Position numbers and translations under genes: made by a program | Origin: Ypsolopha sequella | Lineage: Eukaryota; Arthropoda; Insecta; Lepidoptera; Ypsolophidae | Assembly (NCBI GenBank): GCA_934047225.1 | Contig: OW203983.1 | Location: 41,102,310 to 41,166,309 of the forward strand | DNA: 64,000 bases | Direction: 5' to 3' | In this document: piece by piece, positions 23,887-35,885 of the stretch | Layout of the letters: every line of letters starts with the position of its first letter | Numbering within the stretch: the stretch's first letter is position 1 | The notes under the pieces: generated by a model | What the model was told of the DNA's origin: nothing | What the model saw: the letters and a program-made list of their open reading frames with translations, nothing else | Databases searched by the model: none

Positions 23887-24502
23887 ACTTTAGTATTTAT
23901 TTTTCCCTATAAATTATTTCAATTATAAAATTAAAATAAAATATTCATGTTTGTATACTTTATGTATTTTATTTAGTAATTTATAACACCCATTTATTTA
24001 TTTAGTTATATCTACACTTACACTACACTTAACACACATTTTTTTTTATTATTTCTTTGTGCATGTTTCAGTTTTACTTGTAATTAAATGTAACTGTACT
24101 TTTATTATTAGTTAAAATATGTTTTTCTTAGGTCTAGTAGCTTAAAAAAATTGTAAATAAACGTGTTTTTGTGTACAATTTTATCTGGGAGCCCGCGTAA
24201 CAGACTTACTAGTGCGGGGCCCGCTGTGTTATTGTAAATTTGATTTTCTTTTGGTAAATAAATATTTGTGATTTGATAGTTTTAGTTTGAAACCCCTTAT
24301 TATTTTCAGATTGTGACGGCTTGGTGTAATTTACACTACATCTGCCATACAGATCGATCGGCCCAGTTGAAGTCGAATAGTCTATTACCTTTTTTTGTTG
24401 TTCTACTTACCAAGAATGCAATTAGTCTCTAAAAGAGATCAACGGGGATCAAAACTTTCGTAATGTACTTTCTAGCAAATTTTGAGCTATATCATCAGGA
24501 CT

Positions 24503-24649
24503 ACTGGGGACCGGGAACAAAAACAAACAGCAAAAGCATACTTTGGACAACGCCTTAGTTTAGCAATCCAAAGAGGAAATGCTGCCAACATTCTGGGAAC
24601 CCTGCCACAAGACGGCGGCGATCTGGCAAACATTTTCTACATAATTTAA
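24503..24649 (+). mobile_element. LINE C-terminal remnant, 48 codons to stop
   Basis: In-frame translation contains AYFGQRLSLAIQRGNAAN and ends at a TAA at 24647-24649. It matches the C-terminus of the fragment at 55999-56426. The upstream sequence (24360-24500) is not clearly coding. Confidence 0.7.
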
Positions 24650-25138
24650 TTTTAATTTAGGAGACATTTTTGTTTTATAAGTACGTTTGGCGACGCAGGT
24701 ATGTGTCATCAAGATCTAACATGCTAAATTTCAAATTCCCACGTTGCCATAGTTTTCAAGAAAAGCCTCTGTGACAGACGGAGGTATGTTATGAGGGTTT
24801 TGTTTTTCCTTTCAAGTTACGGAACCCTAAAAATATCAGATATTATTTTCTGATTAGTATTTACACCTCCACATATTAATTTGTTCATCTTTCTGTTAGC
24901 TACCAAGGGTTGCCTGGAAGATATTGCTATTGGCAATAAGTGCCGTCCTTGTACACCATGTTTAATTGTTATTTTGTCCTTTAAGTTATTTGTGTAAATG
25001 TGCAAAAAGTGTTATAAACAAAATAAATAAAAATAGATACTTACATGTGCAAAAAAACTAATTTGTAATTTATAGAAAATATTCCTAAAATTATAGGTAA
25101 TTTTACTATTTCCATCGACAATCTTTACTATCAAAATC

Positions 25139-25410
25139 TATACAACGTGTAACAGAAAGGTGTAACCATGTTTGAAGGGCTTATTCAGTCAATGGTATAG
25201 AACAACTTTTACTATGGAGCCAACCCTGAAATCTCAAAAAAAAAATCTGCCCTTTCATACATTTCAGCCGAGCGACATTGTATTTTTCTATGAAACACTA
25301 AAAATATTTTTTTGTTATACAGGTTTTGTTCCATAGTGAAAGTTGTTCTATACCATTGACTGAAAAAGCTCTTCAAATATGGTTACACCTTTCTGTTACA
25401 CGTTGTATAC
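25139..25410. mobile_element. Tc1/mariner-type MITE (family M5), copy 1
   Basis: Begins TATACAACGTGTAACAGAAA and ends with its reverse complement. The inverted repeats extend about 70 bp (through AATGGTATAGAACAAC) and TA flanks the element. Other copies are at 40168-40438 and 51559-51836. Confidence 0.85.
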
Positions 25411-25714
25411 CTATAGGTAAGTATACTTATATAAAAAATACCTTGACCGAATGACGAACTGATTGTATGAGTGACTAATTTATCAACTCCTAGACCTAAC
25501 GGCTGGACATAGTGAAATTAATTTACAACATAGTTTCCTTATATGACGTAGACAGAAGGACTTTTAGGTTATTCCGACGGGATCGGTAGAAACAGGATTC
25601 AGGCTGTGGCGCGTGGGGGTCCGTTGGTTAAGATATAAACCATTTTCAGACTTCTAAAACGATATAAACAAACACCTCCAGCCGTTCATTCAATTAAATT
25701 ATATACAGGCTTAC

Positions 25715-26535
25715 TTATAGGGTTCTGTGGTACCTAAAAGGTACAAAGGAACTTTTACGGTGAGACTCTGTTGTCCGTCCGTCCGTATGTCACAGCCTCA
25801 TATCTTTAGCACCGTAAAGGATAAAGATATGAAATTTGGCACAAAAAAAAACTTAATTTGCCCACATATCATGGTGTAAAAAATCTATGAAAAAATTGAA
25901 ATCATTTTAAATATTTCCAAAACAAAAGTAAGAAAAATTAAAAATATTGTCCTAAAAATACAAAATGGGTATCATATTGTAAATATTTCAAAGTTGATTG
26001 TAAAAATATGTACTTTTACTATCTTTAATTGCACTGATTTCGAGCAATCTTTAAAAACCACAAAAATATGTATTCCCACCCCCCCCCCTTATCTCCGAAA
26101 CTGGTAGACCAAAAAATATCTATTATAGATCATATCCAGCCAATTAAAGGAAAACTATAGCGATTTAAAAAAAGTTGAGCACAAATTAGAAATATAAACA
26201 AATAAGTAAAATAAATAAAGAAATATTTTACAAAAATACAGTATGAATATCAAATTTTAAAATTGTATCTGATAAGAATATATAGTTTGGCTATATTTAA
26301 TTGCATCTATTTTGAGAAATCCTTGAAAAACCGTAAAAAAACGTATGTCCCCCCCTTATCTCCAAAACTAGTGGACCGAAAAATATGGAAAAATCATGGT
26401 AATATGCGTTTACGTAAAGATTACAGGAAAAATGAAGCAGTGTAGAAATTCACAATAAAAATGACAAAATTAAATTTATCATCCACAATATGGAACCCAA
26501 GGTATGCGAGTCTGACTCGCACTTGGCTGGTTTTT
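25715..26535 (-). mobile_element. Long L1-type interspersed repeat
   Basis: Reverse orientation: the plus strand starts AGGGTTCTGTGGTACC and TCCGTCCGTCCG and ends GTCTGACTCGCACTTGGCTG. The middle contains two related segments with CTTATCTCC-AAACT-GT-GACC (26088 and 26352), so it may be a partial internal duplication. It is partly collinear with 57363-57778. Confidence 0.65.
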
Positions 26536-26539
26536 TTAT

Positions 26540-27170
26540 GTTCTTTAAATATATTTATAATCGAATATACTATTATATAATATTTTCATATCAAATACGA
26601 ACTTTCGCAATTTTTCGTTTTTATTATTTAATTGACTTTAACTGTCAATAAACATTTGAATAAGTATTACCAAGCTAACAAAACATTTTTGCAGTAAATT
26701 GGTTTTAGGATAGATTCAGGATCTTTCCTATGATAAAGCAGAAGCTCTGTAAATGACTTTATATCTAAAATAACAATTTTTAGAAAAAGAAAATGTTTCG
26801 GCCATATCTTTGGAACAGAACGTGGTACAGCCCTAGGGTTGGACCAAACGGTGTCAAGAAATTTTTCTTTCTTTTTTTATGGTCAAAACTTTAACGGCCC
26901 GTATCTCTGAAACGGCTGAAGCTAGACCCATGTTCATGGTACTCTAAGAAAAGGGCTCGCCAAGATCTACCTGAAAATAGAAAAATAATTTAATAAAATA
27001 ATAAAAAATAATAAATCATCACGCGTAGGATTTTTTTACTCCGACACACCTACCCCCCCCCCCCCATCTTGCGGGTGGTACTGCTCGGGGCAGGGCTTAC
27101 TCGGCTTATTTTAACCTAGGCTTCACCTATATCAAGACTACCAAGTATCAGGCTTCGGTCACTATCTGAA
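26540..27170. other. No recognised feature; C-run at 27052-27066
   Basis: AT-rich sequence with a poly-C run. GTATCTCTGAAACGGCTGAA near 26901 looks like repeat material, but no partner was found in the window. Confidence 0.3.
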
Positions 27171-28270
27171 TAAAAGTATGACTTTTGAAAAATAACATTT
27201 CGAAATATAAAAATTAGATGCAAGCCATTGTAAACAAACCGAATAGACGGCCCCACACTTTTCCACGCACATAGGTCCAAAAAAGAGCCTAGGTGCGGAA
27301 ACCGAGCCCACCAAGAAGAAGAAAAAGAAGAAACCGTTTTCTCTTACTACGTTGAATTTTATAAATCATAGATGCATTTTACTTATATTGAAAACTAGCA
27401 CACACGGGTTAATGACCGCGGCCCACACCGCTTACCCAAGCCACAGAATAATCCCAAGCCATAGATAAATAAAGGAAGGATAGATTGCTATCTCCTTGTA
27501 CTGTTCGCAATATTGGAAATAACGTTGCTAGATGGCGTTACTTGTCTCGCTAGAAATAAAATTTGTTTGAAATCGACGAAATATAGCATTTTACTGTTCT
27601 GGTTCATCATATTTATTTATTTTATTAATAAAAACACACAATTTTCGTAACATCGCATCAGAAAATAGTGAATTCTTAATCACGTGTTTTTAACATTTTT
27701 TTCATTAAACTTTCGGTGGTAAGCTGGCAATCTAACTAAGCGTGCAGATGGTTATTCTGGATTCCTGTAGATGGCGCACAACGATCAATTAAACAAAATA
27801 TGTGCATTAAAATACGCTTTATTTACCTAACACACACTACTCATACATACCGGTGTATAACTTTACTCTTTGACTCAACTGTCATGCACGGTTGAGCGAT
27901 TTATCCTCAGATTTATCGTATGTCATGTGTCGCGCATTGTCGTATTCTAGCAAATTTTTGTTTTTGTGGGCGCAGTATAGTTGCTACACACACACACACA
28001 CACACACACATCGAATTTCGTTTCATCAACTGTTCGATAGATGGCACTAGGTATGTCACAATTTGTCTAGTATAGTAGCGTCATCAAAAATAATAAGTCG
28101 AACTACTAGGTACCGGCGAAAATAATAAGTTTTACGCAGGCTTTGTTCTAATGTATGGAGTGAGCAATATATCCTTCCTTTATTTATCTATGCCCAAGCT
28201 AAGAAATAGCGCTCGCAGCCGGTGACGGCCGGTCGCGCAAACAGTTGAGGCGCGCGGGGTAGCGGGGGCA
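27171..28270 (+). repeat. Dispersed repeat B, interrupted copy
   Basis: Matches 15588-15859 in the same order but is split by about 90 bp at 27243-27335 and by the inverted-repeat element at 27460-28192 with its flanking duplications. Confidence 0.75.
27460..28192. mobile_element. TIR DNA element (733 bp) inserted in repeat B
   Basis: The left end CATAGATAAATAAAGGAAGG is the exact reverse complement of the right end (23 bp on each side). A CCCAAGC direct repeat flanks both sides (27453-27459 and 28193-28199), taken as the target duplication. The interior has no long reading frame and includes a (CA)n microsatellite near 27988-28012. Nonautonomous; superfamily not determined. Confidence 0.8.
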
Positions 28271-28632
28271 AAAAAAATAAAATGAATACTTTGCACTATA
28301 ATATTAATAGTTTCATCTTTAAATATATATTTTTTTTAATAATCTTTTACACTTTTATTTTAATAAGTACTTTCAGTTTTATAATTTATATATTAAAATT
28401 GAAAGTTTGCACTATAATTAAATATTTGCAGCTTTAAAATTTCTCTTCCTTAAAAATAATAGTTATTAACAAAGGGAATTTCACCCATACACATACAGCC
28501 TTTTCTGAGGTTTTTAATATCTGTATAAATTTGGTATAAAATATATTCACTTTTGAAAAGCTTGACTTGTTTTATACATATATATAGGAATAAATAATAA
28601 AATAAAATACTTTATATTATAAAATTAAACCG

Positions 28633-28677
28633 CTCAAGATATATTTCGGGTCCGATCTGGACCCGGCATCAGTTGAG
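28633..28677 (-). ncRNA. Hammerhead-ribozyme-like motif 1
   Basis: The minus strand reads CTCAA, CTGATGC, a 7-bp stem II (CGGGTCC/GGACCCG), GAAA, TATAT, C and TTGAG. CTCAA and TTGAG pair perfectly as stem I. The putative cleavage site follows TC. The last core base of CTGATGA is changed to C, which would be expected to weaken or abolish cleavage. The layout matches type I hammerheads with minimal stem III known from Penelope-like elements. Confidence 0.6.
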
Positions 28678-29063
28678 TATATCATATAAATTTACATTAT
28701 ACTCTATTTTTGAGGATGATCAGAAGGATCTGTCCCAAGAAGCTTTAAGTTATAAGCTTCTTGGTCTGTCCTGTCTTTGTCACTGTCCTGTCAGTTCTCT
28801 ATACCACGACAATCTTTTTTTATAAAATTATGTTGATTTTTGTTTAAGGTTTCTCCCAACGCCAATGACCTTGAACTGAGTAACTTCATAACCATTTTAT
28901 GCGGTAACTATAGCATTTTTTATAGCAGAAAAATACATAGTAATCTACATGATACAAGTAGTGATGTGATTTTTCCTGAATTTTATTTTAATGTTCATAA
29001 GTGAAGCAAAAAAATTCTAAGTTTACCCTTATTTCTCGAATTTCTGTCTACTTGTAACAATAT

Positions 29064-29115
29064 AATTGTATACTGTTTCGATAAAACTACAGTTTTATCG
29101 AAACAGTATACAATT
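29064..29115. repeat. Perfect 25-bp palindrome with 2-bp spacer
   Basis: AATTGTATACTGTTTCGATA and five more bases, an AC spacer, then the exact reverse complement. No other copy was seen. Confidence 0.85.
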
Positions 29116-29229
29116 TTATAAACTTCTAGACAAAATAATATTAAATGATATCGTTCTCTCAGTTCTTGGAAATTCATTTTATTTTAGATAAAATAAATTA
29201 AAAACTTTTTTCGTATTATTTATTTAAAA

Positions 29230-29400
29230 ATTATTTTCGCAATTGTCAGCCGCAGCGACTGACGTAACAGCCATGTCGCAGTGCGAGCTGATAAGAACTT
29301 TATTTTAATATGGTTTTATTTGAAATTTCAATCACCACGAATCGAGTTGCTAATTTTTCCGACAGAGCCACCTTAATAAAGACTCAGATATGGCTGTATG
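29230..29400. repeat. Diverged third copy of the 725-1185 repeat
   Basis: Retains GTAACAGCCA, GTGCGAGCTGATA and ATCGAGTTGCTAATTT in the same order as the other two copies. Confidence 0.45.
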
Positions 29401-30000
29401 AGCTAAGTTTCCTTTGCCTTCCCACATTGTAGGGAAAAAAAATTGTTGGTTGATTACAGTGCGAGAGCATTATTTTTGATGAGTTTCAAATATTTTGTAG
29501 TTGTTAACATTACTTTATAGTGCAAACGTATTATTTATGTATGTTTAAGATTCTTTAAAGTGGTAATATTTATTTATAGATGTATTATTTTTTTAATTGT
29601 TGAACGCTTTATTTTATTGCTATTTCCATTAATTTTAAAGTAAGTTTAAATGTACCTATATTGGTCTTGGTAGAATTTCTGATCCCAAATTGAGGATTTA
29701 TGATATTCGAATGATTCACATCAGCAAAATTCGGGCAGTCGCCAATTCTCTGATTTCAAATTTTATGTAACATTTTCATCGATGCGATATAATTGCAAAT
29801 TTGTACGATTTGCAGAAAATCACATAAAGAATAAAGTTGACGGATCACAGTAAAAATTTTAAAATTTGACGAATATAGGTATCATGTACAGAACTCAAAC
29901 ATTGTTTTATAGTAAATATTAAATAATATTTGTCTTAACAATATCTAGATTTTGGTAGGAATCAATTTTGCTAGATTTTTTTTTTATAAATATAGCTTCT
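29401..30000. other. AT-rich, no recognised feature
   Basis: No reading frame of note and no repeat partner seen. Confidence 0.35.
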
Positions 30001-30002
30001 TT

Positions 30003-30095
30003 TTTGGTTTCCGTACCCGAAGGGTGCCGAACGGCACCCTATTAAGTCTGACACTGTCTGTCCGTTTGTCACAGGGATCTACAGCTTCAGCCGTA
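30003..30095 (-). mobile_element. L1-type repeat fragment
   Basis: GGTTTCCGTACCCGAAGGGT, GGCACCCTATTAAGTC and CACTGTCTGTCCG match the end of the L1-type family in reverse orientation. It is cut off where the SINE begins. Confidence 0.55.
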
Positions 30096-30104
30096 AGTTG
30101 ACAG

Positions 30105-30450
30105 CTGCGGTAGGCTCAGGGGTAGAACGCTGGCCTCTCAATCTTGAGATCCAGGTTCGATCTCCGATCGGGCATGCACCAATGAGTTTTTCGGAATTCA
30201 TGTGCATAGTATTTGTTCTTACTTACCACTTGCTAAACGGTGAAGATAAACATCGTAAAGAAACCTGCCTGCCCTAAAAACGTGTATTTGTGCCCGAAAT
30301 ACGGCGATAAAGCCATAAAGCTCACCACTCATCACGTTGGTTCGTAATAATCGTCGGTGAAACGCGGCTGTGACTTGCATTTCACAGTTCAACTCAGATT
30401 ACCTCTGACACCCCCTCGGGGATTCATGTCGTGAAGATATGATAATATTT
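30105..30450 (+). mobile_element. tRNA-derived SINE
   Basis: The head resembles a tRNA: A-box-like TAGGCTCAGGGG at 30111-30122 and B-box GGTTCGATCTC at 30154-30164, spaced as in a pol III promoter. The body has CTTGCTAAACGGTGAAG, AAACATCGTAAAGAAACCTG and CCCCCTCGGGGATTCATGTC, repeated without the head at 60430-60545. The acceptor arms do not pair convincingly, so it is not a working tRNA gene. Confidence 0.75.
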
Positions 30451-30904
30451 TATTTATTTGTAATTCTCATAGAATACGTGTTATTACTGTATGAAAAAAG
30501 CAAATTCTTAAGGTTCCGTAAAAAAAAACGGAACTTGCTACTGCTGTAAAAACATCAGGCTTCTTACTCAACGTGAAAAAAACTTATTGCCCTTTACATA
30601 ATCAATTTTATACAAATTTTCAATTTCAATCATTTTTATGAAAACCTAAAAGGGGACATTCACTTGCCTTATAAACTTGAAATTTCGTTCACAGGTAGGT
30701 ATTATAGCACACGGAAAAATTTGAAAATTACCAATATTTAATAATATAGAAAAAACAAAAGTCCTACTCAATTAGACCCTTTAGATATATAGGGTTGAAG
30801 TGTCGAGTTAAGTTGGTAATTTTAACTGCAATTGGAATTATTAACCATAATATGTTGAGGGTTCCGTACCATTATTGTGTGGTCATTCGGAGACCCGGCC
30901 AGTG

Positions 30905-31135
30905 ACCAGCGGGCCTATTGTGTATCTCTAGTTGCCTTCTGGACTGGGTGTCTATCATCAAAAACATAGATATACTATCGAATTCCGATGTCCTAAGGAT
31001 ATTTTCGCACTTGAAGTGACGACACAGATTGTTAATAGTTCAATACCCACTAAAGGCAATTTTGAAATTTCAGTTTTTAGCTATGTTTTTGATGATAGGC
31101 ACCTCGTGCAGTTGGCAACTAAAGATACAGAATAG
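30905..31135. mobile_element. Long-hairpin MITE
   Basis: The left arm (GTGTATCTCTAGTTGCC, TATCATCAAAAACATAGAT) pairs with the right arm (CTATGTTTTTGATGATAG, GGCAACTAAAGATACAGA) over about 65 bp with mismatches. The 67-codon frame across it is not considered a gene. Confidence 0.65.
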
Positions 31136-31429
31136 GGGGGCAGGATCAAGGTTCAATGATCACCAACCGAGCCCCCAGCAGGGCAAGAAACTTAGCAAGA
31201 TCATGTTTTTTTTTTCAACATAAAACTTATACTATACATACTATACATATATATATACATATATAGATACTACATACATACTACATACATACTATACATA
31301 TATATATTTATATATTGCTACATAAATTAAATAAACCTTTAATTTAGTTCATGTACATTTATTATTTTATTACATATATTTTTATTTTATTAGATTAAAT
31401 TTGACGTGTAAAAAGTGTATTACATATAC

Positions 31430-31545
31430 CTGCTTTGCAAAATAAACTATTTGAATTTGAATTTGTACAGGGTAGTAATAATATTAAATAATATAATATT
31501 TAATTTTCTGTGCAATAAAGTGTTTATTCATTCATTCATTCAATA
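31430..31545 (+). mobile_element. LINE 3' tail fragments
   Basis: Two end-like pieces: AAAATAAACTATTTGAATTTG, and GTGCAATAAAGTGTTTATTC followed by an ATTC repeat. The second matches, in reverse, the tail at 53425-53460. Confidence 0.45.
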
Positions 31546-32255
31546 TTTTTTGCCGCATTTTTTTTCTTTTACCGTTACGCGACTCGTTCTATCATTTATC
31601 ACCCCTCAGACCAATAGTGCGTATGTAAACTATGTCAGTACAAGACAATTTAATACCAACGGCTGTCCCACTATTCAGGCTGGAAATTGATTGCCTATTA
31701 TCTTGCCTCTCTTTGACGTGTCGAGAGCTTATTGTTACAAGACAATACTAAGACTATGTGGACCAGATGAAGAGCAATACAATACCATACCAAATGACAT
31801 TGTATAATAATATTAAGGGTAGCCCAGGGCATCAACAACACATAGTTGCGGGTAGATAAAAGAAGCAAGTAAATTAGAAGTTTTTTCTAAAAGCCTTTTG
31901 GGAAATATTAATCAAGGCAATTAAATTTTGAAGTGAAAACTTCTGTAGGCGCGTTGAATGGTTTTTGGTAGGGGAAAATCTTATGCGTTCACGTCACCGA
32001 CATGCCAAGTGTCATTGAACTTCTTTAAGGGTAGATTTCCTATGATCTGTAGCTATGAACCTATGTTAATTTGACAGGCCCTTTTTACACTTCTGTTGGT
32101 AGTCCCCATGACTGTCTATGTTTTTTTTTTAATTAAAATTATGTAAGCTTTGGTTTTGAGTAAATCTTAAGTCAATTTCGTAATAGACTGCACGAGTGTC
32201 CCAATGAGTGAAACAATACTTTATCTACGAACACCAAAAAATATCGTGATTATTT
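31546..32255. other. No recognised feature
   Basis: Only short frames and AT-rich sequence were seen. Confidence 0.3.
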
Positions 32256-32309
32256 ATGTTATATTATGATATTATGTTATGTTTATGTTATCGTGAGCCA
32301 ATTTCGCGA

Positions 32310-32885
32310 AAAATTAGAACTAGAACACTCGTTCACTTGACTTATGCGGCGCCTTCGTGGTACGTCTTGGCATCTACGACCAACCGGCAGAGACTCCAGG
32401 CGCAACAAAACATTGCCCTGCGTGCAATCACCGGCGCACACTACCTGTCAAGAAACACGACCATCGCAACGGATCTGGGGGTTGAGAGCGTTGAAGAATT
32501 CGTGCGCCGTTTGGCCCGTGTCATCTATGACCGGACCGACAACGGCCCGCACGAACATCTCCGTGTACTCGCCCCTAAGTACGATAGATCCCCCACCGGA
32601 CGACTGCTGCGTGAGTCATCCGCGAGCAGCTCGGAAGAAGATGTCGGAGATTGAAGACGGACTGGGCTGCCGGTGACGTTACCACCGGCAGTCATGAAAA
32701 GGGAGTGGAGCTGCCGGTCGTACCGCCGGCGGCCCGTCACGACACGATCTCCGACATGCCACCAACTACCATATTGGCGGCCCCCCCGGACCCGCCGGTT
32801 GAAACCCGCGGAGTTGAAGCCCGGGCAAAGATGTTTACATCAAGGCCCGTACCTTCGACGACGACCTACGCTGCTACTGCCGATT
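32310..32885 (+). mobile_element. Jockey/I-like LINE, C-terminal end and 3' UTR (copy A)
   Basis: The frame to 32654 encodes a reverse-transcriptase C-terminus (LTYAAPSWYVLASTTNRQRL, QQNIALRAITGAHYLSRNTT) ending at a stop. The 3' UTR that follows ends GAAGCCCGGGCAAAG ... TACTGCCGATT, which recurs at 34132-34192. It is joined directly to the reverse-transcriptase part of copy B. Confidence 0.75.
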
Positions 32886-34200
32886 GCACGCTGCTTTCGC
32901 ACATCGCGACGATGTTCGAGCGCCTGCTCCTGCAAAGACTGAGACCGCACGTTCCACCCCGGAATGAGCAATTTGGTTTCCACAGTGAGCATTCTACCAC
33001 TCTGTAGCTTATAAAAGTCCTGCACCACCTTTCGTTCGAGTTGAACAAAAGCCGCCGAACCGTCAGCGTCTTCTTCGATATCGAGAAGGCGTTCGATCGC
33101 GTGTGGCAAGCGGGGCTTTAATATAAGCTCTTACAGAGTACCGCTAGAGTAATTCTGTGGTACCGCTCCGTGCGCGATAGTGCGAATAGTGGCGTCATTC
33201 TTAGCCGACCGACGATTCTTTGTCTCAGTAGAGGGCGCCACCTCCCCGACGCACCCTATAGGTGCCAGTGTACCGCAGGGCAGCTGCCTCTCGCCCTGCC
33301 TGTACGCCGTATACACTGACGATATAACCACCCTGGCTAGCATGCTCGCAGAAGAGGTGGAGGAAGTCGAGTTGGCACTCTACGCCGACGACAGCGCCTA
33401 CTTCTCCTCCTCTGGCAGGGTGCCGGCCGCCGTGAGGAAGATGCGGAGTCTTCTAGATTGACTCCCGGAGTGGCTAGACAACTGGCGTATGGCGGTCAAC
33501 GTAGGAAAGACGACAGCCATGTTGACTGCCAGCTCTTGGACTAGTAGTCTCTAGAAGCTGAAGCTGCAAGGGGATAAAATGGAGTAGGCAGACTCGGTAA
33601 AGTACCTTGGTTGCCATATTGATCGCCGGCTACACATGGGGCCTCAGGTGGATCACGTCATCCGACAGACCAAGGCCGCGAGAGTGTTCCTTAGGCCCGT
33701 GCTAGCGTCGCGCCTCCTTCTGAGGACGAAGATAAACATATACAAGACGTATCTACGCTCTCGTCTCACGTATGCGGCGCCTGTGTGGTACGTCTTGTGT
33801 TCATCTGTTCTTAGGGGGAAGCTACAAAATCAACAAAACATCTCTCTGCGCGTTAAGTTGAGACAGTGGGTGAGTTTGTGTGTCGACTGGCGTGGTCGCC
33901 ATTCTACCGCGCCGCCCACAGTCCACACAATCACCTACGAGATCTCGCCCCTAACTACGACCATTCACCAAGCGGATGACCCTACCCCACGAAGCTGCTG
34001 AGCGACACATCTGCCGGCAGCTCCGAAGACAGCGAGTGAGTGAGGTCATGAAGACGGATTGGGCTGCTAAACTAAAGGGCCTCACCATGCTGGTAGCCCA
34101 CCCCGGACCAGCGGGTTGTAGCCGGCGGAGATGAAGCCCGGGCAAAGTCATCAAGGCCCGAAGACGGCTCCCACTGCTGCTGCTACTGCCGATTGGTTAA
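32886..34200 (+). pseudogene. Jockey/I-like LINE reverse transcriptase, decayed (copy B)
   Basis: Reverse-transcriptase blocks follow in order but in several frames with stops: FERLLLQRLRPHVPPRNEQF, DIEKAFDRVW, GASVPQGSCLSPCLYAVYTD, the catalytic-type LYADDSAYF, KYLGCHID, and the C-terminal RSRLTYAAPVWYVL. In-frame stops occur near 33005, 33460 and 33553-33585. The 3' UTR repeats that of copy A. No endonuclease domain remains. Confidence 0.8.
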
Positions 34201-34900
34201 CTAGCGGTGTTATAATAAATTGGGCTAATCACAGCACACCATCGTAGTGTTATTAATATTATTTTATGACATCGGATAAACAATGTAGATAATTATAAAA
34301 TTGTCTTTGTTGTTGTATTATGGGAGTAGATAAACCAATTTACGCAATTGCTAGAAGAAAAAATCCTGAACGATCTTGAAAGTCAAGATTTGCCGTTAAA
34401 TAAGCGGAATGATTACTAACATAATTATGGAAATTTTATCGTAATCATGCCACAATTTCGGTGAAATAACAGACAACTGATTTGCTCTGTTTTACTAAAG
34501 TTGTAAAAATTATTCCAAAACACATGTTTTCAAATTTAGTCTCATTTTAATGTGCTTTAATGGCTTTATAAATTATCAGACGATACTTTATTAGATCTTT
34601 ATAAGTTCATATTTTAAATAAACAATAGGTATATTTTATTGTAAAACCAACATTGTTTCTAGACAGGTAGGTATACTGATTTGGCGATTAATGCAAATAG
34701 CACGAGATCAGAGAATATAAAAGATGTTCTTCAATACCTCGCTTCCCCTCTAAAATTAATAATGTTATAGTACAATATTGTAATAGTATAACAAAATATT
34801 AGTAATAGAGTATTTAAGTTTTTAATCATAAAAACACTGTGATTTCTTACAACATCATTTATGTGAATGCCTACCCGGATGAAAATTTAAAAAGCCGATA
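34201..34900. other. AT-rich, no recognised feature
   Basis: No frame, hairpin or repeat partner was identified. Confidence 0.3.
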
Positions 34901-34904
34901 TAGT

Positions 34905-35035
34905 GCTGTCAAAACTAAATTTTCTTTAATACAAAATAGTCCTTAAGAGTTAGGATTAGATGCTAAATTTCTTTGGAAAATTTTAAGCTTTGACAGCACG
35001 AAAACTAAAATTAAAGCCTTCAGAATTGGCTTTGA
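34905..35035. mobile_element. M4 MITE, partly lost left end
   Basis: From AGTGCTGTCAAAACTAAATT to AAAGCCTTCAGAATTGGCTT it matches the M4 copy at 63538-63700 closely. The outer 25 bp of the left inverted repeat is missing. Confidence 0.7.
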
Positions 35036-35054
35036 TATTATGTTAAATAATTAA

Positions 35055-35240
35055 ATGTATCTCATCGCCTGTCAAAGAGGAAACGCTGCCAGCCTTCTAG
35101 ACACCCTTTTATTTAGTTTAGTTTATTTTTATTATAAGTTTTATAACGGTTTTAGGTTATTGCGTTTTTTTGTTTGTGTTAGGTCAGTTTATTTTATAGG
35201 TGGGTTTTTAATGTTATTTAAGTTTTATTTTGTTTCAGTG
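35055..35240 (+). mobile_element. LINE 3' end remnant
   Basis: A degraded C-terminus (ACQRGNAASLL) of the same LINE family as 206-280 is followed by a similar 3' UTR (TTTTTAATGTTATTTAAG). Confidence 0.55.
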
Positions 35241-35402
35241 TAAAATGTATCTCTAAATACGTAGTATGAGCTATAAGTATACATACGTTTAATATTATAA
35301 TATTACCTACCACAATTAACTTGCTACACATCCCTTCAGTTCAGATTTCACTCTAACAAAACTGCCTAAGGGCAAAGGAAAATTAACTCATACTAGAGCT
35401 AT

Positions 35403-35460
35403 CTATAGCTCAGTCATTTAGAAACCAGACTTTGAATCAGAGGGCCTGGGTTCGGTGAGA
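35403..35460 (+). mobile_element. tRNA-like SINE head
   Basis: TATAGCTCAGTCATTTAGA and, 30 bp on, GGCCTGGGTTCGG look like degraded A and B boxes of a tRNA-derived element. There is no acceptor stem, so it is not called as a tRNA gene. Confidence 0.35.
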
Positions 35461-35709
35461 AAAAAAACAGATGAACCCAGCATGACCTAATTACTGCTCA
35501 AAGTAGGACGAGGAGTTTCTCCATTATCAGTGCAAAGTTGGTGTACGTGTTTTTGTCAGTTCTGTTGACACTCCTTGACACATCATTGGCTACCTCTTAG
35601 CGAAATTGTTGTGCCGTCATTATCTTAGAATCATAGAATTATGTATGTTTAAGCACATCGTAGAATTGGGCATACCATGATCTGCCTGGGTATATTATAT
35701 TTCTGTTAA

Positions 35710-35885
35710 AATTAAGCAGGTCGCCACAACCCACTCCGCTACGCTCTGCTCCTTAAATTGATTTAAATGGTAACCTAACACGCTCCGCCTCGCTCCGCTC
35801 CGCTCGTCGTTGTCCTATTTTTGACTTTTGATGAAAGATTTGCGATTTCATACTTTACGATCTGCCCACGACATAACATGTATAA
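35710..35885 (-). mobile_element. M2 repeat, inverted copy
   Basis: The plus strand has CTCCGCTACGCTCTGCTCC, GTAACCTAACACGCTCC and ATGAAAGATTTGCG, matching the reverse complement of 9546-9680. Confidence 0.6.

Noticed and set aside
30105..30180. tRNA gene
   Set aside because: A and B boxes are present but the acceptor and anticodon arms do not form properly and SINE body sequence follows.
35403..35460. tRNA gene
   Set aside because: Only box-like matches, with no cloverleaf.
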